Both the position numbers and the translations under genes were made by a program. Below, one piece after another: positions 49,390 to 59,529 of a stretch of 64,000 nucleotides of DNA. The DNA comes from Pseudoalteromonas flavipulchra NCIMB 2033 = ATCC BAA-314 (GTDB taxonomy: Bacteria; Pseudomonadota; Gammaproteobacteria; Enterobacterales; Alteromonadaceae). Below the pieces are notes generated by a model that saw nothing but the letters and a program-made list of their open reading frames with translations, made no database searches and was not told the origin of the DNA. Positions within the stretch are counted from its first letter, which is position 1. Every line of letters starts with the position of its first letter. Location: assembly GCA_000814665.1 (NCBI GenBank), contig JWIH01000017.1, forward strand, positions 275,243-339,242, written 5' to 3'.

Positions 49390-50373
49390 TTAAGGCAGCC
49401 AGTCCTCCATTGCCTCGAGGCTGAATTCAATACCATCGAAATCAAAACGTGTTTGCTCTGGTGTAATTTCTACAACGGTCAAAGCACCTAGACTATCCCC
49501 CTCATATAAAGGTCTATTGTTTATTTTTATCCACCGCTCATGGGAGTCGGTAGCATAAATATGCGCTTGATAACGTAAGCTTGGAATACTATTTTGCAAT
49601 TGGGCAGGCAGCAGCGCGATGGGCGTAGCTGAAGCAGAGTCCTTAGTCGTAGAAAGCACCTCAGGCTCTTCATGCGGTGCCGTTTCTTTTACCGCCTCAG
49701 CAAAGGCTTTTTTAAGTTCTTCTGATACCCCAGCAAGTTCATCATCTTGCGGTTTTGGCTTAGCACCAAATACGCGATAACCCGCATATTCACCAGCCGT
49801 TTGGATTTCTCCGGGAGATGAGTCTTGAGTAACCCGGTTAGGTTGAATGGCATCCGATGTAGGGACTGGAGCTGGAACAACAGCTACAGCTTTAACAGAA
49901 TCTACCGGTACCAATTGTTGTTGATATAAAGGCTTGCCTTGGTTATCAACACCAATTTGCACAGACACCCACTGGAAATGCTGCTCAGGCTCAGCAGTTT
50001 GCGCCGCTAGATTAGGATTAACAGTGTTGTTTGTCGCTGAAGTAGTGGTTGGTGTACTCACTTCTTGACTAGCAACATTAGCCTTTTTCACCTGCTGATT
50101 ATTCTCCACCGCAAGATCTGTAGAAAGCTCAGCTTGCTCTTCTTTTTTCGGCTCCACTTTAGACGTTGCTGCTGGTTGCACTTCCGCGGGGGTCGTTATC
50201 TTACCAATATAATAGCCCGCCCCAAGTGAAGACAAAGACAAGAGACCCGCACCGGCATAGGTAACGAGCTTTTTATAGAAAATGAGTTGGGCGTCTTGAC
50301 GTTGACTCAAATAATCCTGCTCTGCATCTGCGCCTTGTTGCGACTGTTTCATTGCACTTGTTAAATACGACAT
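49390..50373 (-). CDS. gspB: General secretion pathway protein GspB (ExeB-like)
   Basis: The start at 50373 (MSYLTSAMKQSQ) gives 327 residues; a longer frame to 50433 overlaps exeA. A single transmembrane helix lies at about 38-58, then a Gln/Thr/Pro-rich linker, and a C-terminal GspB domain (about 250-327) ending LEAMEDWLP. GspB works with GspA/ExeA to place the type II secretion secretin in the outer membrane, helping the complex pass the peptidoglycan. It follows exeA by 8 nt. Confidence 0.88.
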   Translation of the reverse strand: MSYLTSAMKQSQQGADAEQDYLSQRQDAQLIFYKKLVTYAGAGLLSLSSLGAGYYIGKITTPAEVQPAATSKVEPKKEEQAELSTDLAVENNQQVKKANVASQEVSTPTTTSATNNTVNPNLAAQTAEPEQHFQWVSVQIGVDNQGKPLYQQQLVPVDSVKAVAVVPAPVPTSDAIQPNRVTQDSSPGEIQTAGEYAGYRVFGAKPKPQDDELAGVSEELKKAFAEAVKETAPHEEPEVLSTTKDSASATPIALLPAQLQNSIPSLRYQAHIYATDSHERWIKINNRPLYEGDSLGALTVVEITPEQTRFDFDGIEFSLEAMEDWLP

Positions 50374-50381
50374 GTTTCCCT

Positions 50382-51296
50382 CTACACCAATTTTGCCAAG
50401 CCAAAGCCTGCAACAAATAACACACCAAGCCAAGCCGTAAACAATAATGGCACGCGATCTTTTTCTTGGCTTGTAACTGGCACTAAATTAGTGGGTAGCG
50501 CCTCTTTTGCAGCTTGAACAGCGATTGCTTTCGTTACCTGAGTTTGCGATGCCGAGTAAGCACCTAATAAACATCTGTCAGCTAATAAATTTATTAATCT
50601 TGGGATCCCAGCTGTCACTTGATGTACATAGGCTACCGCATCGTGGTGGAACAACGCTTGCTGACAACCTGCTTTTTGCAGTCGGTGCTGTATATAAGCA
50701 AACACTTGCGATTCGCTAAGTGGTAGCAAGTGATAACGCGCAGTGATCCTTTGTGCCAATTGACGTAGCTCGTTGCGCTGTAACAAATGCTGTAGCTCGG
50801 GCTGGCCTACCAATACAATTTGTAGCAATTTTTTATGATCTGTTTCCAGATTAGTCAGCAGCCTAAGCTGTTCAAGCACCTCAGGTGCTAAATGCTGAGC
50901 TTCATCAATGATCAACATAGTATGACCACCACTATGATGGTTCTCTAACAATCTATGCTTAATCACATCGGTAAGCGATTTTAACGTGGCGTTGTTGCTG
51001 TCATAGTCAATTTCCAACTCATCACAAATCGTCGCAAGCAGTTCAAGCTCTGATAGTGATGGATTAAGTATAAAAGCAACCTTCGTTGATTCAGGTAATT
51101 GAGCCAACATGCTTCGTGTTACTGTGGTTTTGCCCGTTCCCACTTCACCTGTCAGTAGCACAAAACCGCCCGCGTCACCCAACCCATAGGTTAAATGTGC
51201 AAGTGCTTCCTTGTGACGTTCGCTAAGGAATAAAAACTCAGGATTTGGAGCAATCGAAAAGGGTTTTTCAGTTAACCCAAAATAGCGTAAATACAC
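50382..51296 (-). CDS. gspA: ExeA/GspA AAA ATPase for type II secretion
   Basis: The 304-residue protein, beginning at a GTG (MYLRYFGLTEKPFSIAPNP), has Walker A GEVGTGKTT and Walker B MLIIDEAQHL, the AAA_22 layout of ExeA. A C-terminal hydrophobic helix (about 283-303) would anchor it in the inner membrane. The peptidoglycan-binding domain found in Aeromonas ExeA after the membrane segment is absent, so this is the shorter form. Confidence 0.88.
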   Translation of the reverse strand: MYLRYFGLTEKPFSIAPNPEFLFLSERHKEALAHLTYGLGDAGGFVLLTGEVGTGKTTVTRSMLAQLPESTKVAFILNPSLSELELLATICDELEIDYDSNNATLKSLTDVIKHRLLENHHSGGHTMLIIDEAQHLAPEVLEQLRLLTNLETDHKKLLQIVLVGQPELQHLLQRNELRQLAQRITARYHLLPLSESQVFAYIQHRLQKAGCQQALFHHDAVAYVHQVTAGIPRLINLLADRCLLGAYSASQTQVTKAIAVQAAKEALPTNLVPVTSQEKDRVPLLFTAWLGVLFVAGFGLAKLV

Positions 51297-51386
51297 GACT
51301 TGTCTCTTTATTGTTATGATGCGCTCTATAATGGCAAAATCCGGTTCAAGATAAAACCTCGAATCGCAGAAAATGGAACATAGAAA

Positions 51387-52487
51387 ATGAAAATCTACCT
51401 CGTCGGCGGTGCAGTTAGAGACGAACTGCTAGGACGCCCAATAAAAGAAAGAGATTATGTCGTCGTTGGCAGCACTCTTGAGCAAATGAGCAAACTGGGT
51501 TATCAGCAGGTTGGTAATGATTTTCCTGTGTTTTTACATCCAACGACCAAAGATGAGCACGCACTTGCGCGCACTGAGCGTAAGAGTGGTCAAGGATATA
51601 CCGGATTTATTTGCGACTTCGGCCCAGAAATCACACTGGAAGAAGATTTACTTCGCCGAGATCTTACCGTTAATGCAATTGCTAAAGATGATGATGGTTC
51701 ACTTATCGACCCCTATGGTGGTCAAAAAGATTTAGAAAGCAGAATATTACGCCATGTGAGCAGTGCTTTTAGTGAAGATCCACTTAGAGTGCTGCGAGTA
51801 GCGCGTTTTGCAGCTCGCTATAAAGAATACAACTTCACCATTGCCGCTGAAACTTGGCACCTTATGCGAACCATGGTTGCTAACGGTGAATTAAAAACCT
51901 TAACCAAAGAGCGTATTTGGCTAGAAATAGAAAAGACAATCCAAGATAAAGGTTTGGGGCACTTTCTACATACCATTTGGAGGCTCAGTGCGCTTGATGA
52001 TGTCACTCCATATATCCCAACATGGGATGAAGCAGCCTATGACAAATTCCAAAGCGCACTCTCTAGACTTGAAAAGAATGATGAGCTGGATGGGTTAGCA
52101 CAATTCAGCCTTGCCTGTTACTTTTCGGGTACTAGCTTGGTTCAGTTAGCGCAAGCAAAACGATTCAAAGTACCTAATAGTTACATAGAAAGCAGCAAAG
52201 AGCTCATCACAAATCTCGATTTATTGAGCAAGGAAAATAAAACACCGGAGGATTGGCTTATTATATTACAAAATATTGACGCATGGCGCAGACCTGAGAA
52301 ATTAGCGCGTTTTTGTTATATTTGTAGCAAGGTAAGTGATAATTTCCGCGTGCTTTGTGACAAACTTACACAGAACTTTTTAGCAACTCGCAACATAGAC
52401 GTACAAGAGATCATTGCAAAAGGCTATCAGGGAAAGGTTATTCAAGAACAGCTCAAACTCAGACGCCTAAAAGCTATACAAAACTAG
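51387..52487 (+). CDS. cca: CCA-adding tRNA nucleotidyltransferase, form without HD domain
   Basis: Cca builds or repairs the 3' CCA of tRNAs. The 366-residue product has GGAVRDELLGRPIKERDYVVVG with the catalytic acidic pair in ERDYVV, EEDLLRRDLTVNA and DPLRVLRVARFAARY, the class II hallmarks. E. coli Cca (412) has a C-terminal HD phosphohydrolase domain; here the corresponding region shows no HD motif. The 3'-phosphatase activities of E. coli Cca are therefore probably missing. Confidence 0.93.
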   Translation: MKIYLVGGAVRDELLGRPIKERDYVVVGSTLEQMSKLGYQQVGNDFPVFLHPTTKDEHALARTERKSGQGYTGFICDFGPEITLEEDLLRRDLTVNAIAKDDDGSLIDPYGGQKDLESRILRHVSSAFSEDPLRVLRVARFAARYKEYNFTIAAETWHLMRTMVANGELKTLTKERIWLEIEKTIQDKGLGHFLHTIWRLSALDDVTPYIPTWDEAAYDKFQSALSRLEKNDELDGLAQFSLACYFSGTSLVQLAQAKRFKVPNSYIESSKELITNLDLLSKENKTPEDWLIILQNIDAWRRPEKLARFCYICSKVSDNFRVLCDKLTQNFLATRNIDVQEIIAKGYQGKVIQEQLKLRRLKAIQN

Positions 52488-52951
52488 CCATCTACCGTGA
52501 AAAGATAGGTTGATTTTCAGCCTATCTTTAAAAGTTCCCACAAAAATGATCTCCAAAATATCAAACGCTCATTTTTAACACAGCAAATACTACATAAAAA
52601 TTACAAATACAGCTACAAATACGCTCAAAATTACCGCTAAAACTTATACCATTCCTATCAAATATAAAATTATTGTTTTCAAAACAATAACAGCATTTGT
52701 AAACACTCACTAACCGTAAATAAAAGATGACACAAAGACTCAGTGCAACCACATGATTAATAAGAATAAAATCAAAACAGGAACAGCAAAATCACATATT
52801 ACACCTTTTATAAACATCATACACATTTAGACAAAAGCCATATTTAACAATTGTTTATGGTAAAAACGCTGCACCTATATTGCGATATCTCCTCTTTCAA
52901 ATGTATGGAAAGAGTTGACCGTCGTTATAAACAAAGTAAATAAGGGTCAAA
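52488..52951. other. AT-rich region upstream of the TonB-dependent receptor
   Basis: The 464-nt gap starts with a 9-bp stem AAAGATAGG/CCTATCTTT (52501-52529) that may end cca transcription. The rest is very AT-rich without a credible gene; a 63-codon minus-strand frame at 52561-52752 looks random. A TTGTTT near 52852 and TATATT near 52876 hint at the receptor promoter, which would leave a leader of roughly 70 nt. Confidence 0.5.
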
Positions 52952-55876
52952 ATGTTGAAGAAGTTAAATCTAGTTACCGCAGGTATCCAAGTTGCTTTAG
53001 TGGCTGGTGCCGTAAGTAGTTCAGTAGCTGTTGCAAACGAACAGACAGAAGCAAAATCAGTAGAGCGTATTCAAGTTACAGGTTCTCGAATTAAACGTGT
53101 AAACCTAACTTCGCCGACTCCAGTTACCGTTATCGGTGGTGTGGAGCTTGAAAACCAAGGCATCACAAACGTAAATGACCTTTTAGCTGAAATGCCTCAA
53201 GCAACAGTTGGCCTATCTCCAGAGAATACTACTAGCTATATCTATGCATCAGGCTTAAATACAACTGACCTACGTGGTTTAGGTTCAGAGCGTACATTGG
53301 TACTAGTTAATGGTCGTCGTTTTGTACCAGGCTCTGTTGGTGATACTGCTGTAGATTTAAACAACATCCCTACCTCTATCATTGAGCGCGTAGAAATCGC
53401 AACAGGTGGTGCAGCAGCAGTATACGGTGCTGACGCTGTAGCTGGTGTTGTAAACATCATCACGAAAAAGTCATTCGATGGTGTAGAAGTTGATGTGTCT
53501 ACAGTAAAGCCTGAGCAAAGCGGTGGTGAGGAATATTTCTTCTCTATTACAGGTGGCCAAGAACTAGAAAAGCTATCTTTCATTACCTCTTTAAACTACA
53601 CCAAAAATGAAAGCTACGCGAAACTAGACCGTGACTTCTTCAAGCGCGGCATGAGATCTATCTCTAACCCTGCAAATACAGGTGGTAGTGACGGTATTCC
53701 TGCTGATATCGAGTTTAATCACCCAACAGCACTTGGCTATTACTCAGAGCGTGGTGACTTCTTTGCTTGGACTGGTACAAAGACACGTGAAGCGTTTGAG
53801 AACCACCACTTCACTTTCGATGAAGACGGTACAATGCGTCCATTCGATTACGGTCTTGGTCTAATTGATGATCCTAACCCAGCTATTTCAAAGCGTGCTG
53901 CTGGCCGTTACACGTACGACGAAGCAAACCCTGGTGATGCTATCTTCAGACACGGTTATAAAGATTATTTCCGCACACCTCTTGAGCGAATGATCGGTAC
54001 TCTTTACGGTACTTATGAGCTGAATGATGAACATGCACTAACATTTGATGCGACTTATTCTAAGACAGAAGCAACGACTGAAAGTAGCCCTGCATTCTTC
54101 TCACACACAATCCGTCGCGATAGCGCATTTGTAAACGATGCCATGGGTAAAGTGATGGATGACGCAGGTCTAGACTCTGTAACACTTTATCAAGCAAACG
54201 AAAACTTATGGGGTGACCGTAAGTACAACCAAGAGCGTGAAGTATTCCGTTCATCAATTGGTGCGGAAGGCATCATTAACGATGACTGGAGCTACAGCAC
54301 ATACTTCCAATTCGGTCGTATCGAACAAGACACGCTGTGGACTGGTGAAGTTTATAAAAACAACCTAGCTAATGCGATTGACTCTGTATTAATCGATGGT
54401 CAAGTTGTGTGTGCTACCCGTGATGCTGACGGTAACGTGACTGGTGCACGTGAAGGTTGTGTACCATTCAACCCAATGGGTGCAACAAGCGCAACTCAGG
54501 AACAACTAGGTTACATTTCAACGACTGCAACTCGTTTTGCAAGACACGACCAAGCAGTATTTGGTGCAACGGTTGATGGTGTATTATTTGAATTACCTGC
54601 AGGTTACGTAAGTGCAGCGTTTACAGCTGAGCACCGCCGTGAAGTTGCTAAGATCCGTCCATCTGAAAACATGGAACAGGGCCTTATTAAAGGTAACTCA
54701 AGCCTACCTATGGATGGCGAAATCGAAGTTAAAGAATTCTCAGCAGAGGTTTCTGTACCGCTACTGATGGATGAGTTCCTAGCTACTGACCTTACTTTTG
54801 AAGGCGCATACCGTTACATGGATTACTCTGTAACAGGTGGTGACGATGCTTGGAAACTTGCACTAAACTGGGGTGTGACTGACGAACTACGTGTACGTGT
54901 AAACCGTTCTAAATCGGTACGTGCGCCAAACCTAGGTGACCTGTTTACTCCAAACTCTAAAACTTACAGCTCAGGCCGTGCAGACATTTGTCGCGCAGAT
55001 TCAATTGCAGAGTTAAGCAGTGACTACAAGTACAGAGATAACATCATCAACAACTGTCAAGCTGCTGGTCTAGCTGCTGGTTGGATGCCTTCTGATGAAT
55101 GGTTATCTGGTGGTAGTTTACCTGGTTACATTCAAGGTAATACTGAGCTGAAAAACGAAGTATCTAATGACTACACTATCGGTGTAATTTACACGCCAGA
55201 GTTTGTTGAAGGCTTGGATCTTACTGTTGATTACTGGTCATTTGAAATTGATGGTGCAATTGAATACTTTGGTCGTGACAGTATTAAGCTTTGTTACGAA
55301 GCGTCTTCTTTAGACAACCCTTTCTGTGGTAACTTTGTTCGTAACAAAGATACTGGTGAAATTGAAAACTACTACTCGCGTCCAATTAACGCTGCACAAA
55401 TCACCAAAAAAGGCATGGACTTTGAATCTGCATACAAATTTGACGCATTAAACGGTGAGTTTGCACTTAAACTAACTGCGACTTATTTGATTGAAGATAA
55501 CCAAAACTCAACAGGCCGTGCGGAAGACTTCCGTAACTACATGGGTGAAACGGATGACGCACCACGCTGGAAAGGCCGTTTCAGCGCGCTATACACGCAT
55601 GATGATTCTGCATACGTAGTAACAGTAAACTATCGCCACAGCACTGTTGAAGATAACGAGTGGACACCTGAAGATAACAACTTCAATGAGGTTTCTTCTT
55701 ACACTACTGTAGATTTCATGTATAAAACTAACTTGGTTGAAGATCTACAACTACGTGTTGGTGTAAATAACGTATTTGATAAAGAGCCACCTCGTACACC
55801 GTATACATACGATGATGGTGAATTCTTCGATGTTAAAGGTCGTCGTCTATCACTAGGTATGAAGTATAACTTCTAA
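52952..55876 (+). CDS. TonB-dependent outer-membrane receptor
   Basis: The 974-residue protein has a signal peptide (about 1-29), a TonB box region near VERIQVTG, a plug domain (about 50-180 with LRGLGSERTLVLVNGRR and VYGADAVAGVVNIITKK) and a C-terminal beta-barrel ending in SLGMKYNF, with terminal Phe. It resembles the large marine receptors that import oligosaccharides, peptides or siderophores; no specific ligand can be read. Codon usage is biased as in highly expressed genes. A clear terminator follows. Confidence 0.93.
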   Translation: MLKKLNLVTAGIQVALVAGAVSSSVAVANEQTEAKSVERIQVTGSRIKRVNLTSPTPVTVIGGVELENQGITNVNDLLAEMPQATVGLSPENTTSYIYASGLNTTDLRGLGSERTLVLVNGRRFVPGSVGDTAVDLNNIPTSIIERVEIATGGAAAVYGADAVAGVVNIITKKSFDGVEVDVSTVKPEQSGGEEYFFSITGGQELEKLSFITSLNYTKNESYAKLDRDFFKRGMRSISNPANTGGSDGIPADIEFNHPTALGYYSERGDFFAWTGTKTREAFENHHFTFDEDGTMRPFDYGLGLIDDPNPAISKRAAGRYTYDEANPGDAIFRHGYKDYFRTPLERMIGTLYGTYELNDEHALTFDATYSKTEATTESSPAFFSHTIRRDSAFVNDAMGKVMDDAGLDSVTLYQANENLWGDRKYNQEREVFRSSIGAEGIINDDWSYSTYFQFGRIEQDTLWTGEVYKNNLANAIDSVLIDGQVVCATRDADGNVTGAREGCVPFNPMGATSATQEQLGYISTTATRFARHDQAVFGATVDGVLFELPAGYVSAAFTAEHRREVAKIRPSENMEQGLIKGNSSLPMDGEIEVKEFSAEVSVPLLMDEFLATDLTFEGAYRYMDYSVTGGDDAWKLALNWGVTDELRVRVNRSKSVRAPNLGDLFTPNSKTYSSGRADICRADSIAELSSDYKYRDNIINNCQAAGLAAGWMPSDEWLSGGSLPGYIQGNTELKNEVSNDYTIGVIYTPEFVEGLDLTVDYWSFEIDGAIEYFGRDSIKLCYEASSLDNPFCGNFVRNKDTGEIENYYSRPINAAQITKKGMDFESAYKFDALNGEFALKLTATYLIEDNQNSTGRAEDFRNYMGETDDAPRWKGRFSALYTHDDSAYVVTVNYRHSTVEDNEWTPEDNNFNEVSSYTTVDFMYKTNLVEDLQLRVGVNNVFDKEPPRTPYTYDDGEFFDVKGRRLSLGMKYNF

Positions 55877-55899
55877 TCTGCTGTAAAATTTCGATCCGA

Positions 55900-55925
55900 A
55901 AGCCTCCTTTTTGGAGGCTTTTTTA
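55900..55925 (+). terminator. Terminator of the TonB-dependent receptor gene
   Basis: The stem AAGCCTCC/GGAGGCTT with a T5 loop is followed by TTTTATTT, 24 nt after the stop. Confidence 0.92.
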
Positions 55926-56060
55926 TTTAGCCCCCACCTTTTATCGTATTTTCAACGCAATTGGACAAACTTGAGTATTCACCTCTCCCCGCTTATGATT
56001 TAATACTCATGTTAATTTTATTGTCATTAAGATTTCGTGTAGCAAGGCAGCTAGTTATCC

Positions 56061-58742
56061 ATGAAAACAAGCAAGTTAAGTATTCGACTCCTTTGGTATA
56101 TCACCCCGCTTGTGATATTACCCTTGCTGTTTCTTGGCGGATTTACGCTCACGAATGTAACTAGCTCAACGCAAAAACAAGCCAAGCTCATTGTTAGTCG
56201 TTTCGTTGAACAACAACAGCAGAAGATGTTCAATTATATTGAGATCTACCAGTCAACAACAAAACTGCTCTCAACCTCTCCAGTACTTAGTGACTTTCTT
56301 AATTCGGCCAACCTTGAAAGGATGGAAAAAACCAAACGTTTAGGTGCACTGATGGATGTATTTGCCAGTTATAGTGAAGCCTACCCAGATATTATCAGCA
56401 TCAATCTTTTATCTCCCAATGGCAGAAGCTCCGCATTTTATTCCAGTAACTTGGGCGAAGCGCCAAACCTCTACCCTTTCGCCAAACAGATCATGCAAAG
56501 TAACTTGCGCCAACATCAATTTATGGTTGCCTCCAGCGCAGGTACACAGCTGTATTTTGTCCAGCAAATATACAGCGTAGATTACGAACTCAAGCAACCT
56601 AGACAACAAGGTTATATCGTCGTACAAGTCTCCCCTTCTCTTTTAAGTACCAGTATTCTCGAAGCACCGTACGACAATACGCTAAACCTATTAGTGAGCA
56701 TTGATGGTGAAGTGTTATTCAGCTCAGATACGAACCTCATTGGCCACTACTTAAGTGCCAGTGAAATAGAAGAAATTGGCTATATTGCTGACCTTGGCCA
56801 ATTAGACTCTACCGTTATTCATAGTATTGATAATGTGGAAAGGATGACCTACAGCGCGCAACTAAGCGGAGGCTACTTTTATATTTCAACGATCCCTAAG
56901 TCGCTACTTTACCGCTCTGGTAAAACTATTAGTCTGATCACAGCATTGATCGTTATTCTATCTGTCGTTACATTGCCAATTTTGATTTTTATCGTGGTCC
57001 GCAACCTGTTGCTCAACCCCATAGAATTACTGGGGGAAGCGAGCCATAGAGTCGGAGATGGTGACCTAATGGTGGCGCTACCGGAGCATAACAGTGACGA
57101 AGTTGGCATCCTTTTCCGAGATTTCAACCATATGATCGGCCAAATTCGTACCTTTCAGCGAGAGCTTGAGGATTACAAAGAGCACTTGGAAGAAAAAGTT
57201 GAAGACAGAACCAAAGAATTAGAAGAAACCAATAGCAAGCTAGAAGTTGCTATTGTAGAAGCCGAGCAGGCAAACCAGCTTAAAAGCCGCTTTTTAGCTA
57301 ACATGAGTCATGAGATACGTACCCCACTGACCGCTATTATGGGGTTTACCGAGCAGCTTATACAGCATCCTAATTCTCCGACCTCAAAACAGCACCTAGA
57401 CACCATTTTAAGAAACTCTAAACACCTTTTAGAGCTTATCAATAATATCTTAGACCTTTCGAAAATTGAGGCTGAAAAGCTGGATGTGGAAGAATCAGAG
57501 GTCTTGGTAATGCCACTCATCAATGATATTGAATCCATCATTGAACCGATGACGAATGAAAAACTACTGAACTTTTCCACAGAATTTATTCTACCCTTGC
57601 CTGACAAGCTTTACACCGACATTACTCGCTTAAAACAAATCTTGCTTAACATCGCAACAAACGCGGTGAAATTTACTGAGTACGGTGGCGTTCGTTTAAA
57701 GGTGGAGTTTAGACCAGAATCTGAAAAGTTTATCTTTAGCATCAAAGACACCGGAATTGGCATGTCTCAAAACGAACTAGAGCGCGCATTTAAGCCTTTT
57801 GAGCAAGCCGACACAACAACAACTCGACGCTTCGGTGGCACAGGACTAGGTCTTTGTATATCAAAGAATTTAGCACAACTGCTTGGTGGTGACGTGCATG
57901 TTCAAAGCCAACAAGGCACAGGAAGCTTATTTTCTGTTGAGGTCTCTGGTAATTTCAAAGAGCGCTCTTACTCTTGGCTAAACGCACTTGAGCGACCAAG
58001 ACAACCGGATAACAGTAAAACCCATATTGCGGCGGTAAAAGAGCTTGATGCCAAAGTGCTGGTTGCGGAAGACAACCCCGATAACCAAGAGCTTATTACG
58101 CTGCTACTGTCTAACTGGGGCATAGTTCCTGATATTGCGAATAACGGTGCTGAAGCGGTTGAGATGGCGCTGGTTGAAGACTATCAACTGATCTTAATGG
58201 ATATGCAAATGCCAGTCATGGGTGGTGAAGAAGCAACGCAAATGCTCAGACATGCCGCCTATGATGGACCAATCATCGCGCTTACCGCCAACGTAATGAA
58301 ACACGACATAGACAACCATATTAAAGCAGGGTGTGATGCTACTCTTGGCAAGCCGATAGATAAAGAATTGCTAGGTAAATTGCTACTAGAGTACCTTGAA
58401 CTTCAAAATGACAAGTCCTCTTCATGGGATGCCTTATTAAAAACCGAAAAGTTCTTACAAATAAGTCGTAATTATGTCGAAAAGCTACCGTCACAGCTAG
58501 TTGAGCTGCAAAAGCTTTACGATAAACAAGAATGGGAATCTTTAAGGGCACTAGCACATAGTATCAAAGGCAGCGCGGGTTGCTTTGGCTTTATGAATAT
58601 TCATGAAGCCGCAGGGGAACTAGAAACCAGTTTGCAAAAAACACAAAACAGTAACCGCCATTACTATTTGCTTAAGCTCACTGAGGCTATGCGCTACACC
58701 CTATCAATAGATCAGCCAACGGATAATAGTCACTTAGGCTAA
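56061..58742 (+). CDS. Hybrid sensor histidine kinase with REC and Hpt domains
   Basis: The 893-residue protein has TM1 (about 9-29), a periplasmic sensor domain (about 30-285, probably Cache-like), TM2 (about 290-315), HAMP, a coiled coil, HisKA with phosphoacceptor H417 in MSHEIRTPL, HATPase (GTGLGLCISKNL), a receiver with D714 in LMDMQMPVMGG and a C-terminal Hpt domain with H833 in AHSIKGSAG. This is a complete phosphorelay in one chain; the output regulator is not encoded nearby. It ends overlapping rimI by 9 nt. Adjacency to the receptor gene may be functional. Confidence 0.93.
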   Translation: MKTSKLSIRLLWYITPLVILPLLFLGGFTLTNVTSSTQKQAKLIVSRFVEQQQQKMFNYIEIYQSTTKLLSTSPVLSDFLNSANLERMEKTKRLGALMDVFASYSEAYPDIISINLLSPNGRSSAFYSSNLGEAPNLYPFAKQIMQSNLRQHQFMVASSAGTQLYFVQQIYSVDYELKQPRQQGYIVVQVSPSLLSTSILEAPYDNTLNLLVSIDGEVLFSSDTNLIGHYLSASEIEEIGYIADLGQLDSTVIHSIDNVERMTYSAQLSGGYFYISTIPKSLLYRSGKTISLITALIVILSVVTLPILIFIVVRNLLLNPIELLGEASHRVGDGDLMVALPEHNSDEVGILFRDFNHMIGQIRTFQRELEDYKEHLEEKVEDRTKELEETNSKLEVAIVEAEQANQLKSRFLANMSHEIRTPLTAIMGFTEQLIQHPNSPTSKQHLDTILRNSKHLLELINNILDLSKIEAEKLDVEESEVLVMPLINDIESIIEPMTNEKLLNFSTEFILPLPDKLYTDITRLKQILLNIATNAVKFTEYGGVRLKVEFRPESEKFIFSIKDTGIGMSQNELERAFKPFEQADTTTTRRFGGTGLGLCISKNLAQLLGGDVHVQSQQGTGSLFSVEVSGNFKERSYSWLNALERPRQPDNSKTHIAAVKELDAKVLVAEDNPDNQELITLLLSNWGIVPDIANNGAEAVEMALVEDYQLILMDMQMPVMGGEEATQMLRHAAYDGPIIALTANVMKHDIDNHIKAGCDATLGKPIDKELLGKLLLEYLELQNDKSSSWDALLKTEKFLQISRNYVEKLPSQLVELQKLYDKQEWESLRALAHSIKGSAGCFGFMNIHEAAGELETSLQKTQNSNRHYYLLKLTEAMRYTLSIDQPTDNSHLG

Positions 58743-59180
58743 TGGTAAAGCCATGAGCATTGCATCTTCATGGCCATGAGTGCTTGGGTAATAGTTTTTT
58801 CTCAAGCCCATTTCGACAAAACCATAGCGATGATATAACGCGATTGCTGCAGTGTTTGACGCTCTAACTTCAAGGAAGATATTTTCTGCTTGCAAACTCT
58901 CCGCTTGCGCTAACAAATCTTCCATTAATGGCTTCGCGCAGCCCTTACCTTGATAATTAGGACGAATACAAATATCCATCAAGGTTAAATCTGGGCCAGC
59001 ACGCTCTGCAACGTAAAAGCCCACCAGCGTATTACCATCAACAATAGCCGTATTAAAGTAACGACCATGAAGGCAAGACTGCATGGTTTTCTCACTCCAA
59101 GGAAAAGCATGACAGGCTTGTTCTACATGCATAATCTCATTAAGTGGAAATTGTAGTAAACCACCTTGCTTAACTTGCAT
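58734..59180 (-). CDS. rimI: Ribosomal protein S18 alanine N-acetyltransferase RimI
   Basis: RimI acetylates the N-terminal Ala of ribosomal protein S18. The 148-residue protein has the GNAT loop RPNYQGKGCAKPLME (about 85-99), and EVRASNTAAIALYHRYGFVEMGLRKNYY typical of RimI. Its start overlaps the end of the upstream holD-like gene by 11 nt, as in the E. coli holD-rimI pair. Confidence 0.92.
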   Translation of the reverse strand: MQVKQGGLLQFPLNEIMHVEQACHAFPWSEKTMQSCLHGRYFNTAIVDGNTLVGFYVAERAGPDLTLMDICIRPNYQGKGCAKPLMEDLLAQAESLQAENIFLEVRASNTAAIALYHRYGFVEMGLRKNYYPSTHGHEDAMLMALPLA

Positions 59181-59466
59181 CTTGTTGACTCCAGATTAAT
59201 TGCCACAACTCACGCTTTTGAGCCGTACTTAGTTGTGCACTTGGTAAACTTAATTGGTTATTCTCAAGTGAAATCGTGTTACCCATGATAACCTCAATTT
59301 TTCTACCCATGACCAATTCAAAGTCCTGCAACAAAACAGTCGGTAAAGCTATTTGCTGAAGCTCATTCGCAGCAGTAGCAACGACAGCGTTAGGATCAAT
59401 ATGTGCAAATGTAGAATTTAGCTTTAGCGGTACAATATCAAGAATATCTGCGTAAATCGGATTCAT
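59170..59466 (-). CDS. holD: Putative DNA polymerase III psi subunit (HolD-like), short form
   Basis: The ATG at 59466 gives a 98-residue protein (MNPIYADILDIVPL...); a longer frame to 59661 runs through tRNA-Trp and is rejected. Psi bridges clamp loader and SSB through chi. The assignment rests mainly on position immediately before rimI with an overlapping junction, and on a modest resemblance in the first third. E. coli HolD has 137 residues, so this one is short. An unrelated small protein cannot be excluded. Confidence 0.6.
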   Translation of the reverse strand: MNPIYADILDIVPLKLNSTFAHIDPNAVVATAANELQQIALPTVLLQDFELVMGRKIEVIMGNTISLENNQLSLPSAQLSTAQKRELWQLIWSQQDAS

Positions 59467-59529
59467 AGCTAAGCAGTTTAATTTTTTAAGGGAGTTTACT
59501 TTGAAAATATGCGAAGTGCAAAATAAGAA

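Noticed and set aside
52561-52752. 63-codon minus-strand frame upstream of the TonB-dependent receptor
   Set aside because: Lies in very AT-rich DNA, with random-looking Cys/Phe-rich composition and no supporting site.
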